DNA from: a virus
Virus record (IMG/VR): IMGVR_UViG_3300046683_000929
Location: 34,181-98,180 of that record
Length of the DNA: 64,000 nt
Strand: one strand, 5' to 3'
Part shown: positions 16,875 through 26,533 of the stretch, in pieces
Position numbering within the stretch: position 1 is the first letter of the stretch
Layout of the letters: each line of letters begins with the position of its first letter
Program-made: the position numbers and the translations under genes
The notes under the pieces: model-generated
Told to the model about the DNA's origin: nothing
Databases searched by the model: none
What the model saw: only the letters and a program-made list of their open reading frames with translations

Positions 16875-19800
16875 TTATTTCGCCTTTTCAAACCCAATAA
16901 ATTGCATAAATATTGCATCCACCTCATTGTACTCGTTCATTCGCTCTAAGTCACGGACAAACCTTACGATACAATATTCGCCTGAGATCTTAGCGCCACC
17001 ATCTAAAAGCATTGATACCACTGGATGAAGAGTATCCGGGTAAGAAGACATATCCCGCAGCACCGATGCGTACCAGGAATTATTTTTCCGCCGCCAGTGC
17101 GACGCCGGTATATAGCTGAACATGCGTGGGCGATTTGTCCTTATCCTATCCACAAAATATTTCAGGTCTGGACTTTGAACAATCAATGATTGATATGTTT
17201 TATCCTTATCTCCTGACGTAAATGGAATCTCAATAACCTGCGAATCCGAAACACCGTAGAATTGATTGAATGTATCAACATCTATGGAATTATGGAAGTA
17301 GGGGATGCCTGCCACAAAACTAATTAGCTCGTTTCCAGTAAATGATTTACGGAGCGTTCCATAAAATTCAGGGACAAATGTTTGGAATTGTGTCCACCGT
17401 TTCTGATCGAGACTAAAGGTAAATGTTTCCGGGGCCGTATAAAGCACGCCGCGCTCTGTATTGGCAAAGTATTGAGCGTCGCTTGTTAATTCATTGCGCG
17501 GCCTGAAAGACACATGTAGCTCCTTCATTTTATAATCAAAGGCCATTGACTTATCAAATAGATTACGTACGTACTTATCAGCAGCCAATAGCTGATTGTG
17601 CTGCCTTATCAAAGTAAATTTATTCGTAAAGTATGATTTGTTATCGATGTTTGAAATATCAACAGCATTCTTATAATCCATAGCCACAATGGCTTCGTTT
17701 TTTCCGTCGATCCAGAATACTACGCCATCCATGTCATTAATAACAACAGTGCCGGTGTCTTCAAGTGCACAACCGTACCGGTTATTTACTTTTTGAAATG
17801 GCTCCCCCAAAATCTGGTCTGGTGCTGGCACAATTAGTCCCTGATCAGAAACTTGTATTATATTTAAATCGTAATTGGCCATAAACCAATTATTCTCGCA
17901 AATAAATACAACCTGTTTATTCTGCGCATGAATAGCCACTATGCCGCCCATATCATGCACCTTATACTCTTTTCTGTTGGTTCCCCGAAATCTGCCCAGT
18001 CCATTTATCCTGCCTTCGTTTACAAACTCATCTGATTTTATAACATCGCCGGGGTACCATTTTTGAACTGCTTGGCTATCCTTTACGAGTTTCCTGCCAC
18101 AGCTGTCGCATCCCAAGCCAAAATAATCTGAAACAGATAAACTTGCAAAAGGATGTATAATGGCCTTTCCTGTACATTGCTTAATATGAAAGGCCCGGCT
18201 TTGATAATAGGTATCAAAAGTATCCAGGTTAAACACCTGAGCTGACAATCGATTATCTATGATCGGATAAGTTCCGATAATCTCACAATATCCATCAATC
18301 TGCGAAGTATCCTTTGGCGTTTGAATCTCGATCCAAAATCCGCAGCCGGCAAGTTCATTTGAATCGCTGCCATCTATGATATTATTTAAGGCAAGCAATC
18401 TTTTGTCAAATGGAATGATCAAAGTTTTACCATCGCCTGTATCTGTGGTTTTTGTAGTAGTGGTTGTAGTTGTGTTCGTCGCGGTATCTGTTTTTGCAAT
18501 AGATAAAGAACCCTCTGGAACGCTATCATTAAAGTTCGTGCCTAATACCAGGTAATCCATCAAGCCTCCGTTAGTCGGATCGAAAAGATTACCTTTGCCG
18601 TCATCATAAAACCTTACAATGTCCCCTTTCGAGAACTGATACGTAGCGGTAGTAGAAAAGTTATTGTTTGTGTTGAAATCCAACAAGGACTGAATGGTGA
18701 TACGGGCCCTTATTGCACCGGCACCAGTATTCGTAACTTCCCCATCCTTATCCAAAAACTCTATCTTATCACCTACCCACTGAATGTATTTTTGAAGCTT
18801 TTTATTTTTAGTTCTGAAAAAAGTAATGTATCTAGATGCATCATCGAAGACGATATCATTAAGCAATTCAACCTGCAGTCCAGGCAGCGTTATGCTTTTC
18901 TTTTCCATAAACGTAGGCACGTCTACCGAATTAAATTCCTGTATAAAGGTTGCCCGCCCAGCCAAATCAAAGACTGCACAGCCCACGCCATAACTCCCTC
19001 CATCCTTTAATGAATTTGAGGCGTCAACTACGGTTTTCATATTAACATTAAACTCAACGGGATATATTCTTGGCAAACATTTTACACACGGAGCCAATAA
19101 CATATCGTAATTAAATATGGTGCCGCAGCTTTCATTGTCTGGAATAATAAAGCAGCCATTACTGTTACCTGAATTAATATAAATCCTATCTTTTCTATCA
19201 CCCAGAGATCCCTCATGTACTATTAATTCATATGAACCATCGGTAGAAGAATAGGTTGTCGCACCACGCGTACTTGTAACCCCTACGCCAGAATAACCCA
19301 GTCCGGAAATTTGATTAATAATTTTACCCCTTATTTTAACTCGGTTACATTCCCCAAAGCCTCCCAGATTATCAAATAAGGACACATTGTACCTTGCATA
19401 GATAGTTACGTTTTTTCTGTTTATATGCGTTTCAGCTATTTTAGCGAAGGCGTTGCAATTTGCTATTCCGCTAAATATTACTTCCCCATTCATTGCGTGA
19501 CGTGCACCCATGTAAAGAAAATAAAAACCATTATGATCGGTTGTGAAACCATATCTTAAATATTGTGGCTGTCCATCATATCCATTCGGCTTTGAAATAT
19601 AGCCCAAGTTCTCAATAGGTACTGAGTTACCTTCCTTTTCGTAGACATAGCCATCAATAAACCGAATGTCCTTTCTTACTATTATTCCTTTTCCAAAAAG
19701 TCGTTGTGGAGCATATATGTAGAAATAGTTTTTATCTGGCGTAGTTAAGGAATCCCAATCCGAATTGCAAACATTGATTTCCATCTCCTTATCGACAGTG

Positions 19801-21590
19801 TCCAGCCTGCGATTTATCCTTCCTATTTCATTAGGATCGGTACCAGTTAAATCAACTCCTGAAACTCCATTTATTTTTACTTTACTCACAAGGCCCATCA
19901 CCCACGTGGATGTTTTCTCATATTCTGATTTATAATTGGCTTTGTGGCTGCATATTCTTGCTATGTATTTACCGGCCGGCACTATGAATTCAAATTTATG
20001 TAATACATAACCCAGTACACTTGCCGCATTTTTTATCAATGCTACTTGATCCCCTTTTTTTGCATCAACAACATCAATATTTAACAACGACCCATCGGAA
20101 TTCATAATGCATTGAGTGCTTACCGCTGTATATGGCGTACCTGCTAAATATGCTTGAAAGCCAGTATTTCCATCTATGAAATTTGCATTAAAAAAATCAG
20201 CATCTGGATGACTCAGCGTAATGTCCTGTGGTATATTTGATCCATTTGGAAAAGAATATAATACACCGCCAAATCGCACCTGGTCTTCCCCGTCTTTCCA
20301 GTTAAATTGGTTATAACTACCATCCATTGCTACATAGGCATAAATAGTTATCTTCCTGGTTTTAACAAGCGTATCCACCGATGCATCTACGACGGAAGCT
20401 TTAAATTTTGATATGTCCAGCTTCGGAAGGTTATTGTAATTATAAAGATTATCTCCAAGTATTATCGAATCGCCGGCGGCGCTCATTCCGATAGATATCA
20501 ATGGTAAATCACTCTGAAAGGAATTAAAATCATCCTGGTCCACAATATCCAGCTGCCTATCGCCACATATTTGATAAGATATGGTATTATCTACTTCATT
20601 GTATGAGTAATCGGCCCATTGGTCTTCCCTCAGCCAATAGGAATTATTTGTTGGGCCAGTGCCAAAGCGCTCAATAATATCATAAAGATACCAGTCTGCA
20701 CCACAGGGTTTCAGGAAAACCTTTATCCTTTCAACCAGCGCAGATCCAGCATTAAACTTTGCAGTATAACACCGTGGTTGGTTTGTGTTATTTGGATCGC
20801 AAACGTTTTGTTTTAACGCTATGGGGCTGCTATAGGGACTCGATGTGGTTGGTCGCCCATCAGTTAAAACATACTGGTAAGCCACCTGGATGCTTTTATC
20901 TATAAAATAGTTTGGCTTTCCAAAATCGGAAGGAACCGGCGGCACAGGGGATAGTTCCGGCGCGAACATCGGCGGACGAACGGCAAGTTGTAAAAGTTCT
21001 TCCCTGTCAAAATGTGGTGGGCGCAATTTCCAATATGGAAAGTCATCTGGATTGAATCCATTGCTTTTTACCGCAGCCTCCACATTAATAAATCCCTGCC
21101 ATTGATTTCCATCGGTATATATCAATGCTTTTTCATCAATTAACCTGGTATGGCTTGCATCCCTTTTATAGGTTACCCGGATAGATATTCTGTGAGCAGG
21201 TATTTTAAATGCAGGGTTATTGCTGAAATTCAATTTTGGATCAATGATAATAATGTCCGGCTTTAACGTTACCCCGTCGATACGATACCAGCCATGCATA
21301 TTATTTGAATTCCAGTTCGCAAAATAAATCTCATTGGTTTCTTCGCATTCATAAACCCCAATGGTCAAGTTATCTCCGGCAGGCAACGTAATTAAAGCGT
21401 ATTTCTTATTGGCCCGGTTTGGGGTGCCCTTGCCGAAATTACCTCCCTCAACCGGCGCACCCTCGGTTTTATTGGCATTGAACGTCGTCCTGTAATTTTT
21501 TAGATATAGCGCTTCATTTTCAGTTAGAAATTTTGCACTCCTATCCGTAACTACATATAGTGGTTTGTTCTTTGCTATTTGCTGGGCCAT
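16875..21590 (-). CDS. Large tail muzzle or stabilisation-like protein
   Basis: A 1571-residue protein rich in aromatic, Asn, Asp and Gly residues and dominated by beta-type sequence. The N-terminus (IAKNKPLYVVTDRSAKFL) and order of domains resemble the large tail proteins annotated as stabilisation or muzzle proteins in crAss-like phages. Many Cys residues (about 20) are spread through the middle, and a CDSCGRK site near residue 1158 may bind metal. A Thr run (about residues 1050-1060) is probably a linker. Its ATG overlaps the stop of the ring protein gene. The crAss-like assignment is from memory of the family and needs a profile search. Confidence 0.6.
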   Translation of the reverse strand: MAQQIAKNKPLYVVTDRSAKFLTENEALYLKNYRTTFNANKTEGAPVEGGNFGKGTPNRANKKYALITLPAGDNLTIGVYECEETNEIYFANWNSNNMHGWYRIDGVTLKPDIIIIDPKLNFSNNPAFKIPAHRISIRVTYKRDASHTRLIDEKALIYTDGNQWQGFINVEAAVKSNGFNPDDFPYWKLRPPHFDREELLQLAVRPPMFAPELSPVPPVPSDFGKPNYFIDKSIQVAYQYVLTDGRPTTSSPYSSPIALKQNVCDPNNTNQPRCYTAKFNAGSALVERIKVFLKPCGADWYLYDIIERFGTGPTNNSYWLREDQWADYSYNEVDNTISYQICGDRQLDIVDQDDFNSFQSDLPLISIGMSAAGDSIILGDNLYNYNNLPKLDISKFKASVVDASVDTLVKTRKITIYAYVAMDGSYNQFNWKDGEDQVRFGGVLYSFPNGSNIPQDITLSHPDADFFNANFIDGNTGFQAYLAGTPYTAVSTQCIMNSDGSLLNIDVVDAKKGDQVALIKNAASVLGYVLHKFEFIVPAGKYIARICSHKANYKSEYEKTSTWVMGLVSKVKINGVSGVDLTGTDPNEIGRINRRLDTVDKEMEINVCNSDWDSLTTPDKNYFYIYAPQRLFGKGIIVRKDIRFIDGYVYEKEGNSVPIENLGYISKPNGYDGQPQYLRYGFTTDHNGFYFLYMGARHAMNGEVIFSGIANCNAFAKIAETHINRKNVTIYARYNVSLFDNLGGFGECNRVKIRGKIINQISGLGYSGVGVTSTRGATTYSSTDGSYELIVHEGSLGDRKDRIYINSGNSNGCFIIPDNESCGTIFNYDMLLAPCVKCLPRIYPVEFNVNMKTVVDASNSLKDGGSYGVGCAVFDLAGRATFIQEFNSVDVPTFMEKKSITLPGLQVELLNDIVFDDASRYITFFRTKNKKLQKYIQWVGDKIEFLDKDGEVTNTGAGAIRARITIQSLLDFNTNNNFSTTATYQFSKGDIVRFYDDGKGNLFDPTNGGLMDYLVLGTNFNDSVPEGSLSIAKTDTATNTTTTTTTKTTDTGDGKTLIIPFDKRLLALNNIIDGSDSNELAGCGFWIEIQTPKDTSQIDGYCEIIGTYPIIDNRLSAQVFNLDTFDTYYQSRAFHIKQCTGKAIIHPFASLSVSDYFGLGCDSCGRKLVKDSQAVQKWYPGDVIKSDEFVNEGRINGLGRFRGTNRKEYKVHDMGGIVAIHAQNKQVVFICENNWFMANYDLNIIQVSDQGLIVPAPDQILGEPFQKVNNRYGCALEDTGTVVINDMDGVVFWIDGKNEAIVAMDYKNAVDISNIDNKSYFTNKFTLIRQHNQLLAADKYVRNLFDKSMAFDYKMKELHVSFRPRNELTSDAQYFANTERGVLYTAPETFTFSLDQKRWTQFQTFVPEFYGTLRKSFTGNELISFVAGIPYFHNSIDVDTFNQFYGVSDSQVIEIPFTSGDKDKTYQSLIVQSPDLKYFVDRIRTNRPRMFSYIPASHWRRKNNSWYASVLRDMSSYPDTLHPVVSMLLDGGAKISGEYCIVRFVRDLERMNEYNEVDAIFMQFIGFEKAK

Positions 21591-22660
21591 TATTGGTAGC
21601 TTTTATTGAAGTGGTCTCTGTTGTGGTCAAAGTAAATGCTCTGGGTAGAATTACGGGCAAAATAATACTCGTAAAATTCATTCAGCATGCATGCAGACAT
21701 CTTGTCGCGAAGGGCCCGGATAGCGTCGGTATATCTTTTCTTCCACTTGTTAATATTTCCCTGGGTCTCCTTTTTATCATAATCAGCAACCTCGAACTTA
21801 ATACCGGCCATGAGCGCCTTTTTAGCCATTCTTGGAACCAGAATATCCTTGGTTTTTTCAAATGCGTAATAACGAAGCAAAACCTTGTCAAAAGGGAAAT
21901 TAGACGGAAATATTATCCGCCTTCCATCGTTTGAAATATTATAAGTTTGGGACCGGGGATAGTATCGTGGCGACGGGCAACCCCATTCACATACCATGTC
22001 AATTTCCGGATGAAGCACCATGTTACTTGCATGCTTATCCCATAATGAGCGATTGTGCGGATTGTCTTTGACACAGCCGCACTCTTTTATATCCAGCCTA
22101 CATAATAAAGTTTCAGTGGTTTCTAAAACAGTTGAAGTATGTACCCTGTCTGTATATACCGCAGTTGGCTCATTAACCTGGACAAAAACAGAACCATCCT
22201 TTGCTATGCGCTTCCGAATGGTTTTTGTAAAGTATTGACGGGAGTCGTCCGGCATGATAGCCTCGACCTGCTCTTCGATCCCCTCATACTGGCGCTGATA
22301 GTTACACAATGCATCGGTGCACTCGCATTCACAATCCTTGTCCAGCCCCTGGTCAACAATGTCGTCGTTGATTTCTGAATTGAACACCAACGGCTCAATT
22401 CTGCCATCGCGATTAATTACAGATATGGTGGAAAATTTGTAATAATTATCGGGCAATACTATTCCATTTAAACGCCGGTCTAAAGTAAATAAGACGCGCT
22501 TCGTTTGTTTAATAGCCGAAAGGTTAAGTTCTGAAAAAACCTCTTTCGCCACTTCAAGATAGCGCCAGCGATAATTGCCAGTGACATCGCCTTCCCGGCT
22601 TAATATCGACTGCACAACCTCGTCAATGGTTTGAAATTGCCCGCTGTTAAAATCTTCCAT
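21590..22660 (-). CDS. Tail ring or adaptor protein candidate
   Basis: A 356-residue protein. Helical segments at both ends flank a beta-rich middle with a Cys-rich loop (CECECTDALC, near residues 110-119) and a second group (CGCVKD, CEWGC), probably a metal site or disulphide-like cluster. Size, helical frame and position directly before the muzzle-like gene suit a head-to-tail ring protein. I infer this from synteny with podovirus tails. Confidence 0.5.
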   Translation of the reverse strand: MEDFNSGQFQTIDEVVQSILSREGDVTGNYRWRYLEVAKEVFSELNLSAIKQTKRVLFTLDRRLNGIVLPDNYYKFSTISVINRDGRIEPLVFNSEINDDIVDQGLDKDCECECTDALCNYQRQYEGIEEQVEAIMPDDSRQYFTKTIRKRIAKDGSVFVQVNEPTAVYTDRVHTSTVLETTETLLCRLDIKECGCVKDNPHNRSLWDKHASNMVLHPEIDMVCEWGCPSPRYYPRSQTYNISNDGRRIIFPSNFPFDKVLLRYYAFEKTKDILVPRMAKKALMAGIKFEVADYDKKETQGNINKWKKRYTDAIRALRDKMSACMLNEFYEYYFARNSTQSIYFDHNRDHFNKSYQ

Positions 22661-22668
22661 TTGAATTG

Positions 22669-22881
22669 TTATTGCGCGGGAGCACCCTGCGCTCCTGCAG
22701 ATATTGCTTCAGCAAGAAGCTTCATTACAGACTGGCAGTCCCCAGCCTGTATAAACTGTGCTATCTGTGCAACAGCTTGTCCCGGAATCATAAGGTCCTG
22801 CATAGCCCCCTGTGGGGCAGCTGCCTCGGCACCTGCTTCCGGATCGCCGCCATTGTATTCCCGTTGAATATTAACTGCCAT
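22669..22881 (-). CDS. Small Ala/Gln/Gly-rich protein
   Basis: A 70-residue protein, about a quarter Ala, with a disordered N-terminal half and a helical C-terminal half (AVAQIAQFIQAG, VMKLLAEAIS). It fits exactly between two structural genes with gaps of a few bases, which supports a real gene. It may be a minor virion or assembly factor. Confidence 0.6.
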   Translation of the reverse strand: MAVNIQREYNGGDPEAGAEAAAPQGAMQDLMIPGQAVAQIAQFIQAGDCQSVMKLLAEAISAGAQGAPAQ

Positions 22882-22883
22882 TG

Positions 22884-23546
22884 TTATAGTGTTTGAGGTG
22901 AACTAATTTTTGAATTCATAGCCTGAACTACAGGGCTGCTATCGTCGCGCATGTCAACGGGCTTATCAATAACCCGCAGCACGACCAAAAGTACGTAATT
23001 AATAATCTCCCAAACGACATCTTCCGTGATATCTATATCGTCGTTGTCAAGAATGGCGACCATTTCCACCATTGAAACAGAATCATCTCCGAAAACCCTT
23101 ATTTGATCTGCATATGCTATATAAATCATAGCGCCAGTATCTTCCAGAAATTCGGTTGTGCAATATAGATGTTCAGAGCCCGCAGGCGCTTTTGTAAAAT
23201 TCCGATTGTAGTTTATTTTCCCTTCAGCATCAATAGCAGTCATTCGGAGTATGCCATCGCCATCTGGCATCCGCAGGATTTTATCGTTATCATAATCAAA
23301 CTCTACGGTTTTACGCCCCCTGGCATCTTTGATAACTTTATATTCTCCAGGCTTTGAATTGGCAGTCAAAAAATGATAGATACTTTCACTTCGCTGCTTT
23401 TCGTCAAAATAGAATTTACGCAGCACAGAGCCCTTGGCAGCTTTACACATCTGGAGGAAATCCCTACGGTCAAGCTTCTTGCTGGATCTTATAACACCAT
23501 TGTTATACAGCCCATTAAGAACATCTGCTACTACTATAATTTTCAT
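22884..23546 (-). CDS. Tail tube or ring protein candidate
   Basis: A 220-residue protein. The first 60 residues are helical with basic patches, the middle is beta-rich (YKVIKDARGRKTVEFDYD) and the C-terminus is helical (WEIINYVLLVVLRVID). This resembles small tail-tube proteins encoded in the same position in crAss-like phages. Confidence comes from position more than from motif. Confidence 0.45.
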   Translation of the reverse strand: MKIIVVADVLNGLYNNGVIRSSKKLDRRDFLQMCKAAKGSVLRKFYFDEKQRSESIYHFLTANSKPGEYKVIKDARGRKTVEFDYDNDKILRMPDGDGILRMTAIDAEGKINYNRNFTKAPAGSEHLYCTTEFLEDTGAMIYIAYADQIRVFGDDSVSMVEMVAILDNDDIDITEDVVWEIINYVLLVVLRVIDKPVDMRDDSSPVVQAMNSKISSPQTL

Positions 23547-24172
23547 TTGCGGGGCTTATATAACAAGTAATTAAGGTACGATAAGCAAAACACATTTGCA
23601 ATCCAAATCGCCATTATTTTTATATTGATTATTAAAAGAAAATTAGAATCTATTCCAAAAATCAAAGTGGCTGGAATTAAAAACGTAAATATGCTCCAGA
23701 ACGAAGCCATGCAAACAACGCAGGTGATAATTGGCTTGCGCAGGTATTTTGAAAATTTATAAACAGTTTCGTAACGATAAAAACTAACCGTATTTGAATG
23801 CTGATCATATTCAGTTTCCGCATTTAGATAAGCTGTTGCCCAAAGCTTCAGCGCATCCACCAGGGCAAACTCTTCATGGAAAACAAATGTATAGGCTCCC
23901 AGCGCATCGTTTTTAATTATAACTCCTTTTTTATAATACGTCGCCATCGGGTTATATTTCAATAGCTGTTCCCCAGTAAAGTAAATTTTTTCTGCCGTGT
24001 TCTGGTTTAAAAATTTATACAGTGGATAAAGAATCATTTCACTATCCGCATGTTTTCCATCGGGCAGTATATCCGTTCTCCCATAGGCTGATATATAAAT
24101 CCCATTTATTAATAATGCCTGGGGGAATAGATAAACTAAAAATAAGAGAATTGCGATCAATAAATCTATCAT
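23543..24172 (-). CDS. Integral membrane protein with CxxC motif
   Basis: A 209-residue protein with an N-terminal membrane helix (LLIAILLFLVYLFPQALLI) and two C-terminal ones (IFTFLIPATLIFG and IMAIWIANVFCLSYL). CVVCMASFW just before the second helix resembles the CxxCxxxW motif of small phage and prophage membrane proteins of unknown function. It overlaps both neighbours by four bases. A role in lysis or in envelope interaction during DNA entry is possible, but no holin signature is present. Confidence 0.65.
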   Translation of the reverse strand: MIDLLIAILLFLVYLFPQALLINGIYISAYGRTDILPDGKHADSEMILYPLYKFLNQNTAEKIYFTGEQLLKYNPMATYYKKGVIIKNDALGAYTFVFHEEFALVDALKLWATAYLNAETEYDQHSNTVSFYRYETVYKFSKYLRKPIITCVVCMASFWSIFTFLIPATLIFGIDSNFLLIINIKIMAIWIANVFCLSYLNYLLYKPRK

Positions 24173-24639
24173 TTTAATGGCTGCTTTAAATACCCTTCAT
24201 TGCCCTGCTTTTTCAATTCATTGAGCTTTACCCGAAGCATGTCTGAATCATTTTCGCCAAACAAAGGAACTTCTCCTGCCCCTACAAGATTCCTTTTTAG
24301 AATATCATTTATAGCCGGATCGTCTTTTGCCATTAATAACTCCATGTCTCCAGCATCTATTTTACCAGAAGGATACGTTCTGTAATATGGATGCGTGTTT
24401 TGGTCTGGCACTTTCTTTGCCCAACCACCATACCAATCAGCATAGGAATCAAAACTCATCCATGCCATTCCTGATTTGTTGGCTTTATCCATGTCTGCCT
24501 TTGTTATTTTTACGCCATGCTTCCCGATTACGACATTAGGGTCATCTGTTTTTTTATAATTAGGCGAAGTGGATGGAGCACCTGGCTCGGTTATAGGCCT
24601 TTTTAGTAGCGCTTTTTCATAATATTCCTTTGTAAGCAT
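24169..24639 (-). CDS. Hypothetical protein, virion region
   Basis: The frame extends upstream to 24720, but that part overlaps the preceding gene. The ATG at 24639, just after that gene's stop and a TAAAATTTTA element, is the better start and gives 156 residues beginning MLTKEYYEKALLKRP. The middle has MAWMSFDSYADWYGGW and the C-terminus is helical and charged. No family was recognised. Confidence 0.65.
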   Translation of the reverse strand: MLTKEYYEKALLKRPITEPGAPSTSPNYKKTDDPNVVIGKHGVKITKADMDKANKSGMAWMSFDSYADWYGGWAKKVPDQNTHPYYRTYPSGKIDAGDMELLMAKDDPAINDILKRNLVGAGEVPLFGENDSDMLRVKLNELKKQGNEGYLKQPLK

Positions 24640-24642
24640 AAC

Positions 24643-24652
24643 TAAAATTTTA
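24643..24652. promoter_or_regulatory. Shortened palindrome TAAAATTTTA
   Basis: A ten-base version of the recurrent palindrome, again supplying the TAA stop of the upstream gene and placed three bases before the next ATG. It may be a related site with a different centre, or chance. Confidence 0.3.
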
Positions 24653-25408
24653 GAATAATCCTTCTTTTTTGAGAACGGCCATAGCATTACCAAGCTCACC
24701 ATCACGAACATACATCGCATATAAAGTATTCATTGCTTTAAATAGCAAATCATCTGCATTAGTTCGCCATTCCGTTTCTACCGCACCTGGCATAGCTGGA
24801 TCATAGTAATAACTATCATCTGTATTTACCCCATAGCCATATCTGTATATTTTAGGCTGGCGGATGTAATGTAATTCAATGAATGGTATATCATAGGGGC
24901 ATACCTTAATGAAATCTGATTCAAAGATACACCCGATAGGAAATTCAAATGTTGGCGTTTTATAGGAGTGGTTGGTTATGTCGCTATACTCATCTTCCTC
25001 AACCATATCAACATCCCAGGATATTGCCTTACTTTTTTCCTGGGCATCCATTAACTGTTCTTTTGTAGGTGCTTTGTCCGGATCAAGCCCATCAATGACC
25101 ATGCATTCCTTGAAGTCTTTTTTTACAAAAATACTAGCCCCAGCATAATGACGATAATCATCCGGCAATTCTGCCTTTCCAAACTTGACCGGCAAAAGAA
25201 CTTGTTTTAAATACGGGCGAAGCAGATCCTTAATATATTGATTCTCTCCGAACACCTTTACTCCCTCAGTCAAGATAAACGAAGTCACAGCATTATAATG
25301 CGTATCAAACACGTTTGGCGGATAATACTGATTTTGCTCGGCATTAGCCTGGGCCAAAACCTGCCTTAACGTTCTGTCAAGTGTTTGATCGTTGGTTTTT
25401 GCTGCCAT
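24650..25408 (-). CDS. Tail adaptor or ring protein candidate
   Basis: A 252-residue protein. A helical N-terminus is followed by ELPDDYRHYAGASIFV and later IPFIELHYIRQPKIYRYGYG. Together they recall head-tail adaptor proteins, where a pilot strand (LPxDYR) and a closing IxYIRxP strand pair up. A C-terminal helix contains ALYAMYVRDGELGNAMAV. It lies between fibre genes and tail-ring genes, as expected for a connector. Confidence 0.5.
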   Translation of the reverse strand: MAAKTNDQTLDRTLRQVLAQANAEQNQYYPPNVFDTHYNAVTSFILTEGVKVFGENQYIKDLLRPYLKQVLLPVKFGKAELPDDYRHYAGASIFVKKDFKECMVIDGLDPDKAPTKEQLMDAQEKSKAISWDVDMVEEDEYSDITNHSYKTPTFEFPIGCIFESDFIKVCPYDIPFIELHYIRQPKIYRYGYGVNTDDSYYYDPAMPGAVETEWRTNADDLLFKAMNTLYAMYVRDGELGNAMAVLKKEGLF

Positions 25409-25409
25409 A

Positions 25410-26249
25410 TTAACTATCTATCTCTATGCTTATCAAATCCGGAGAATTAATTGGGCCAGTATTGGTAAGCGTATATGTCCCAGCTGCTGTTATAGTAACC
25501 TGGCTAATAATAGTTACCCCGTTTTTAACGAGTCTCAAATATATAGGATATGCAGGAACGGTACCCGTCAAGGTAGCGCTTATGGTGCCTGAGCTTAACG
25601 ATGCTGTATAATCGCTTTGAGTGCCAGCAATGGTCGCATTGTTAAATGAAGCTGGAATACCAGAGGCCGTTCCATTTCTTACATCGGTAAACACCATACC
25701 AAAAGAGGCATTCACACTGATATTGTTAGGCGTCGGACTTGGATTGTTTACCGTTACGGGCGATGTATATGCGCTGGCATATACTGGAGTAGTTGAGCTA
25801 TCGCATATTCCGCTTCCTGTAACCAGGTAATCTCCATATAATCCTGCAATCAATGGAATACTGAATGTCCCTGTTTGCGTACCAAAATCATGGAAGTATA
25901 GTGAATTGCCGCCATTGGGATCCTGGACATTAACATGGATCTTAGTTTGAGCTCCAGCCAAGGTAGCAGTAACAGATATATTGCTTCCGGATTTGATTGC
26001 CGTAAAACTAACGGGGGCAGTACAGCCTATCGTTTGGCCAGCAACCCATGGAGAAAAGGCACCATTGCTGCATAGGCTCCGGACTCCAACTTCATATTGC
26101 GCAGATGGAAGGCCATTGATATCAAATGGCAATTGGTCTGGCGTTTTTGTTAGTACAGTAAACGAAGCGCCAGAGCCCAATACGCGATACCTGATATGAA
26201 CCGAAACTGCGCCATCTACATCATTGGCCGCTATTGTAAGCTTTCCCAT
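25410..26249 (-). CDS. Fn3-like fibre or decoration protein
   Basis: A 279-residue beta protein. Residues 1-75 have the fibronectin type III pattern (VHIRYRVLGSGASF, FDINGLPSAQYEVGVRSLCSN, FSPW). At least two more Ig-like repeats follow, rich in Thr, Ser and Gly. Such domains decorate phage capsids or tails and may bind host glycans. The N-terminal domain is related to that of the gene at 26534-27541. Confidence 0.6.
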   Translation of the reverse strand: MGKLTIAANDVDGAVSVHIRYRVLGSGASFTVLTKTPDQLPFDINGLPSAQYEVGVRSLCSNGAFSPWVAGQTIGCTAPVSFTAIKSGSNISVTATLAGAQTKIHVNVQDPNGGNSLYFHDFGTQTGTFSIPLIAGLYGDYLVTGSGICDSSTTPVYASAYTSPVTVNNPSPTPNNISVNASFGMVFTDVRNGTASGIPASFNNATIAGTQSDYTASLSSGTISATLTGTVPAYPIYLRLVKNGVTIISQVTITAAGTYTLTNTGPINSPDLISIEIDS

Positions 26250-26261
26250 TTTAAATCAAAC

Positions 26262-26495
26262 TTAATGTGAAATTGTTTGCTGAGCTACAGCATCCTGGCA
26301 ATCGTTGCTAAAATATTTTACTATATAATCCGGCACATCCGGCACTCCGGTTATTGTTCCGGAAACAGTAGACCCAAACGGGCCGGTAAATGTTGTTTGC
26401 CCAATCGGCGTATTAGGAAATAAAGCATCATAGGCAACTGCCACATAATTGCCGGAATATCCTACTGCCGGTTGAAAGCTAATATTTAATGTCAT
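26262..26495 (-). CDS. Small beta-sandwich fibre protein
   Basis: A 77-residue protein, a single Ig/Fn3-like unit (YVAVAYDALF, GTITGVPDVPDYIVKYFSNDC). It may be a detached repeat of the neighbouring fibre genes. An exact copy of the 12-bp palindrome lies inside it (26309-26320) but encodes K-Y-F and may be chance. Confidence 0.55.
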   Translation of the reverse strand: MTLNISFQPAVGYSGNYVAVAYDALFPNTPIGQTTFTGPFGSTVSGTITGVPDVPDYIVKYFSNDCQDAVAQQTISH

Positions 26496-26533
26496 AATAA
26501 TTTACGTTAAAAATAAACATTTACTATCATATC

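Noticed and set aside
26309-26320. Exact TAAAATATTTTA inside a coding region
   Set aside because: It encodes Lys-Tyr-Phe within a conserved-looking strand and is not at a gene boundary, so it was not counted as a site. The same applies to 28944-28955.
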